Assembly: GCF_014066305.1 (NCBI RefSeq)
Contig: NW_023501171.1
Location: forward strand, 1 to 64,000
Direction: 5' to 3'
DNA: 64,000 nt
Origin: Letharia columbiana
Lineage: Eukaryota > Ascomycota > Lecanoromycetes > Lecanorales > Parmeliaceae
Below are positions 58,860 through 64,000 of this stretch, piece by piece (positions within the stretch are counted from its first letter, which is position 1; each line of letters opens with the position of its first letter). The position numbers and the translations under genes were made by a program. The notes under the pieces are model-generated. The model searched no databases. It worked only from the letters and a program-made list of their open reading frames with translations, and was not told the origin of the DNA.

Positions 58860-61192
58860 TCTTATTAAATCTATTAATTAGATTAAAGTTTATATATTAT
58901 TTTTATATAAATATCTAATCGCGTATTAAATAATATCTTATTATTTAAGACTTTTAAATATAATCTAATTAAAAAAAGAATTTATTATATAAAGAATTAT
59001 AAATCGCGATATATATTTTTATAGCGATAGAGAATTCTAATTATTTTTATAATTATCGTTATTTAAAGATAATTATAATAGCGAAAAATACTTATATTCT
59101 TATTTTTAATCTAGAATTAGAATTATATAACTAACTTATTAAGATTTTAGATTTAAATAATCTATACTTTTATAGAAGCGCTTAAATTGCTTAAATATAT
59201 TAGCGATATTCTTATATATTAATTTAATATTAATAAACTTAAAAGCTTTTTATATCTTTTCGCTCGCCTTATAAAGTATAAATCTATATCTTATTATATT
59301 ATAATTCTTAGATTACTATCTAGTCGATTCTAATAGCGATATTTATTCTTTTTTATTCTTAAACGTCTATACTATATAATTCTTAAAAACTATATATTTT
59401 ATTCTAATAAAAAATATATATAAAAGAAAAAGATAGTAAACTTTTTTAAACTTTATAATTTAAGATTTCTTATAAATAAGTTTAATATAGATAAAATTAG
59501 TATATAAATAACGAGTTTATTTAAATATAAATTAGAATATTAAAATTAAAATTAATATAGAGAAAAATTTATATTAATAAATATTATTTTAGCGATTCTT
59601 TTCTAAGAAAATTTTTATAAGTTATATAAGACTTCCACGCAATAAAAATAAATATTCTTTTAAGAGTTTATTATATCTTCGAAAATTCCTAGATATTTAA
59701 TTTTCTTTCTAATAGATTTAATTATAATTTATTATATTTATTATTATAATAAGAAGATATCGATAAATATTTAATTCTTTTATATTTATATCTTATCTAT
59801 TAATATTATTTAGAAATTTATATTCTCTAAAAAAAGTTAAAGATTTTTAAATCGCTTAATTTTTTAATTAATAATATTTAATTATATATCGATAATTATA
59901 TCTTTATCTTCTTTCTTTATATCGAGCTACTTATCGCGCTTTATATTAATATTCTTAATAAAATCTAAAATCGAAACTATATCTAATAAATCTAATTATT
60001 TATAAAGTTTATTATCTTCGATATAATATATAAAATATTATATATAAATATTAATTATAATATTAGAAAGATATTAGAATAATTATAATAATAATTAGAA
60101 TTTATAATAAGTATATTAATTATATATAATATATTTAATAATCCTCTTTTTTATTTTCTTCTTTTTCTTAAAAGTAGTTTTTTAATATTTTAAGAAAGTT
60201 AGAAGTCTTTTTTTAGCTATTTATTTCGCTATCGTATTTATATTATTTTATTTTCTTAAAATTACTCTTAATAATTTATATATATTTAGACTTATTAAAT
60301 ATTAACGCGATTTTACTATATTCTTATTTCTAGAATATTTATCTACTATTTTTTATATCTTACTATTACTTAAACTCTTAAAATATTCTTATTTTTTTAG
60401 AAATAATATAATAAGATAAATTAAAGTTATTATCTTTATTAATAGTATTAACTTTTATAATATTAAGAGATAATAAAAAATACGTAAATTTACTTATTTA
60501 ATTAAATTCTTATTTAAGATAATTATAACGATAATTTTTATATAAGAAGCTTATTATAAGATATTAAAGAATATATTATAAAGAATATATTAGTATTATA
60601 ATAGAAATAATAAGAAAATTTAAATAGAATTATATTATTATAAAAGGTAATATAATTAAAAAAAATATTAGAAAAAATTAAAATATAAGAAAATATAAGA
60701 ACGCGCTAATTAAAAAACAGGCTAATTTACTAGCGCGTTTTCGCGTTTTTTTAAATTCTTATTTATAAAGAAATTTAATACTAATTTTCAATATTATAAA
60801 GTCGAATTTTAATTGAATTTTTTTAAATTTAATAATCTAATTAGAATAGTTAAGAATTATTATTAATAATAGATTTTTTTTAGCTTTTATATAATAATAG
60901 ATATCTATTTTAAGCTTTTAAGAATTTAGATCTAAGAATCTTATAAGATAAATTTATCTTTTTTTAAATTTTATTTTACGCCTTCGATTTATTATACGCG
61001 TTTTCTTTTTTAAAAAATAATTAAAAAGATAATTAGAATATTAATTAGATCGCTTACTTTTAGAATACTATTTATTCTATATTTATATTTAAAAAGATAT
61101 AATAATAAATATAAATATTTTTAATAAAGAATTTTTATTAATAAATATTTAACTAGCTATTTAATTTTTTAATTTTAAAATAATATTAAGTT

Positions 61193-61408
61193 AATTAGAA
61201 GGTTTTAAAAGTGATAAATTAGAAAGTTCTAGAGATAATTAATTAGAAAGTTCTAGAGATAATTAGATAGAAAGTTCTCGAAGTAATTAATTAGAAAGTT
61301 TTAGAGATAATTAATAAGAAAGTTTTAGAAGTAATTAGTTATAAAGTTTTAGAGATAATTAGTTAGAAAATTTTAAAAATAATTAATTATAAGATTTTAA
61401 AAGTAGTT
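61193..61408. repeat. nine-copy 24-bp tandem repeat
   Basis: Nine head-to-tail units of exactly 24 bp, consensus AATTAGAAAGTTCTAGAGATAATT split over units with a few changes. Because the unit is a multiple of three and one frame gives LESSRDN followed by a TAA (CAA before RIP), it was probably an octapeptide repeat in a now-dead coding region. Confidence 0.85.
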
Positions 61409-62689
61409 AGATAGTAGATTTAAAGAGTAATTTATTAATAAATCTAATTATATTAAAAAAAGAAGAGATAGACTTTATTATAAAAGAAGTTTAAAATTAA
61501 AAACTTTTAATATATAATAAGAATAGTAATATTATAATCTAGCGATAAGTTTTATAACGAATTTATATAAGTTTATTAATTTTAATATATAAGTAATTAA
61601 TATAACTAGAAGAAGAAGAGATAATTCTTATAATTTTAATTATTATAATAAAAAAGAATTTAGATATAATCTTCTCTTTTCTAATTATTATTTTAATTAT
61701 CTAATTTTTTAAATTAAATAAATTTAAAAATATATTAATAAGAATAAAGAGTTAATATATATATTTAATAATAATATACTTAGCGATAATAATAATACTC
61801 TATTTTAAAATTAAACTATTTTTTAATCTTAAGATATTATTTATAAAAATAGAAATTTTAATAATATATATAGTAAAAATATTAAAATCGTAGTAGTTAA
61901 AGAATATCTACTTATATGTAAATTTTAAAAAAAAAAAATATAATAAGAAATTTAGAAAGAGGAGATTTAATATACTTTTAGTGGCGGTCGCGATAGATAA
62001 AAAAGTATTTTAAATATTATTAATAGTAAAAGTAGCTAGAAAGTTAAGTAATAAAATTTCTAAAAAATCTATTATAAGCGAAAAGAATATAAATAAAAGA
62101 AAAAGCGTTATTAATTATATATTTAAAGTAAGGAAATTATATAGATTTTATCTAGATAATAAATATAATCTTATATATATTTCTATTTATCTTTCTAATT
62201 ATAGTCTATTAACTATTACTTTTTATAAAATTAAATATTATTAAAAGTTAACTACGCTATTAATTCTAAAAGCTTTATTTTAAAAACTTATTTAAGAAAT
62301 TTTATTAGATATAATAGATAAATTTAAGAATAATATTAAATATCGTTAATAAAGTTTTATTATCGAGGCGATATAAAAGACGATAGAAACTTTTCTATCT
62401 AATAATCTTTTAAATAAGATTTTTTATTATTCTTATATAAAAATCGTTAATAATAGAATATAGATACTTAACTATTAGTAATTTATAATAAACGCGTAAT
62501 ATTATAAATTAAGAATATATTATTTTTATATAAACTTCTAAAATTATTTAATATTAAATTATATATAAGTATAATAATAAGTTAAAAGCTTATAATTTAA
62601 TTTAGATAGACTTTTAAATTATTATAAATAATAAAATAAAAAACTTTATAATTAAATTATCGATTTTTTTAATTTATAATATAATCTTT

Positions 62690-63510
62690 AATTATTATAT
62701 TATTTATAAGAGTATATTCTACTTTAAATTAATATTATATAATATATTTAATTTATAATTTAAAAGATTTATATTATACTAAAAAATTAATAATTTTTAT
62801 TATTATAAAATTATTTATATTATAATTATAGTTTTAATATAAATATATATTATATTTTCTTATCTAATTATTAATAATTATATATTTTTATAAATTCTTA
62901 TTATTATATTAAAAAATAAAAGATTTTATTAAAGTCTATATATATTTAATTATTATATTAATTCTTAATTTAGAATTCTAATTATCTTTATAATTAATAT
63001 TATATAAAATTATTAAATTATAATTCTAAAAAATTATATTATATTAAAAAATTAAAATAAGTTATTATTATAAAATTATCTATATTATAATAATAATTTT
63101 AATATAAAAATATATTTATTATACTTATTTATTTAATTAATAAATACTATATTTATATAATAGATTCTTATTATTATTTTAGAAAATAAAAGATTTTAAT
63201 TAAAATCTATTAGATATTTATTTATTATATTAATCTTAGATTTATATTTAACTTAGAATTCTAATTATCTTTATAATTAATACTATATAAAGTATTTAAT
63301 TTATATTTTTAAAAAATTATATTATATTAAAAATTATATTCTATTAAATTATAAAAAAAATCTATTATTATAAAATTATAAATATTATAAATATAGTTTA
63401 AATATTTTATTTTCTTATTTAATTAATAAGTATTATATTTAATAATAAATTTCTATTATTATCTTAAAAAATAAAAAATTCTATTAAAATCTATAAGATA
63501 TTATATTTTT
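62690..63510. repeat. about three tandem copies of a roughly 270-285 bp AT-rich unit
   Basis: Landmarks recur at a fixed spacing: AGAATTCTAATTATCTTTAT at 62972 and 63255, AAAATAAAAGATTTT near 62915 and 63183 with a variant near 63468, and AAAATTATATTATA near the start of units. Copies are diverged. Satellite-like; no coding content. Confidence 0.65.
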
Positions 63511-64000
63511 TATAAGTAAAGATTTATAAATTAAATTTATAATTATTTTTTTAATTAAAGCTATCGAGTAAATAGATAAATAATCTTTAATAAACGAACT
63601 TTAATAAGCGGGCTATTCGGCTATCGAGCGAACTTTAATAAATAATATTTAAATTTCTTACACTTTAATAATTATCAGATTAAATTTAGAAATTCTTTTT
63701 TATTTAAAAGTTCTTATTTCGTTCTATAATTTTAGAAAGAAATCTTAAAATTTTAATAAAAAATAAAAAAGTTATTCTAAAATTAAATAATATATATCTA
63801 TTTTTTAATTAGAGCTATTTAATTATATTTTTTTTATAATTATAAATATTAATTTATTTACTCGCGATAATTTAATTAATCTAATTAAAAAGTATAGTAA
63901 TTCTAAATTTATAATTAGCTATATATATAAATTTAAGATTTTTAAACTTAACTTTATTTTATTCTATTATATATATTAATAGAATTAATTACTAATTACT

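Larger units (their letters stand above)
46150..64000. repeat. AT-rich, RIP-saturated transposon block
   Basis: From about 46.15 kb to the window end the sequence is extremely AT-rich. By eye CA and TG dinucleotides are almost absent for long stretches while CG remains (TACGTA, TCGCGA). That is the expected product of repeat-induced point mutation acting on CpA. No frame on either strand is long enough to be a gene. At least one full LTR retrotransposon and several repeats lie within; the rest is unclassified. Its right border is outside the window. Confidence 0.9.

Noticed and set aside
61193..61408. CRISPR-like short repeats
   Set aside because: Units are contiguous 24-bp tandem copies with no spacers, in a eukaryotic RIP block.

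Overview
The window looks like chromosomal DNA of a filamentous ascomycete (Pezizomycotina; probably a Dothideomycete, by inference from gene families). The support is short introns of about 46-90 nt with GT-AG ends and CTAAC/CTGAC branch sites, ankyrin, CorA-like and DUF families expanded in these fungi, and strong signatures of repeat-induced point mutation (RIP). No bacterial features are present.

Layout. 1-1.55 kb: the tail of an unidentified gene and a small spliced hypothetical gene. 1.55-11.3 kb: an accessory, decayed block. It holds a minus-strand C2H2-type zinc-finger gene ruined by a nonsense codon and frameshifts, and, divergently, a DUF7580-like gene that is frameshifted and split by a 2.83 kb Ty1/copia-type element with 196-bp LTRs and a 5-bp target duplication. 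11.7-18.3 kb: an ordinary gene-dense block: POL12 (DNA polymerase alpha subunit B), two small conserved-looking proteins, the Golgi GDPase GDA1 and a hypothetical gene. 20.1-25.4 kb: a secreted metallopeptidase, an ankyrin-repeat protein and a dual-specificity phosphatase. 25.4-29.2 kb: gene-poor, with an orotate phosphoribosyltransferase remnant and an artefact-like homopolymer tract. 29.3-38.9 kb: a mixed accessory region with an ankyrin/CorA-like membrane protein gene, a short-chain dehydrogenase, a DUF4419 protein, a DUF1989 pseudogene and a broken fungal hypothetical gene. 39.5-45.5 kb: a second housekeeping block: a PPPDE-thioredoxin-PUL protein, a DUF4211 nuclear-type protein and TOM22.

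45.69-64 kb: a 242-bp Tc1/mariner relic, then an abrupt switch at about 46.15 kb to a very AT-rich block running to the window end. By eye CpA and TpG are almost absent there while CpG survives, as expected of saturated RIP. It contains a full-length Ty3/gypsy element (275-bp LTRs, 5-bp target duplication, recognisable reverse transcriptase on the minus strand), a pair of about 0.67-kb direct repeats, a 24-bp tandem repeat and a roughly 280-bp tandem repeat. No intact gene was found in it.

The genes do not form one pathway. The main pattern is a contrast between intact housekeeping blocks and accessory or transposon-rich compartments where most genes carry nonsense or frameshift lesions. A few lesions, especially the poly-C one in TOM22, could be homopolymer or assembly errors and should be checked against reads before any gene is called dead.
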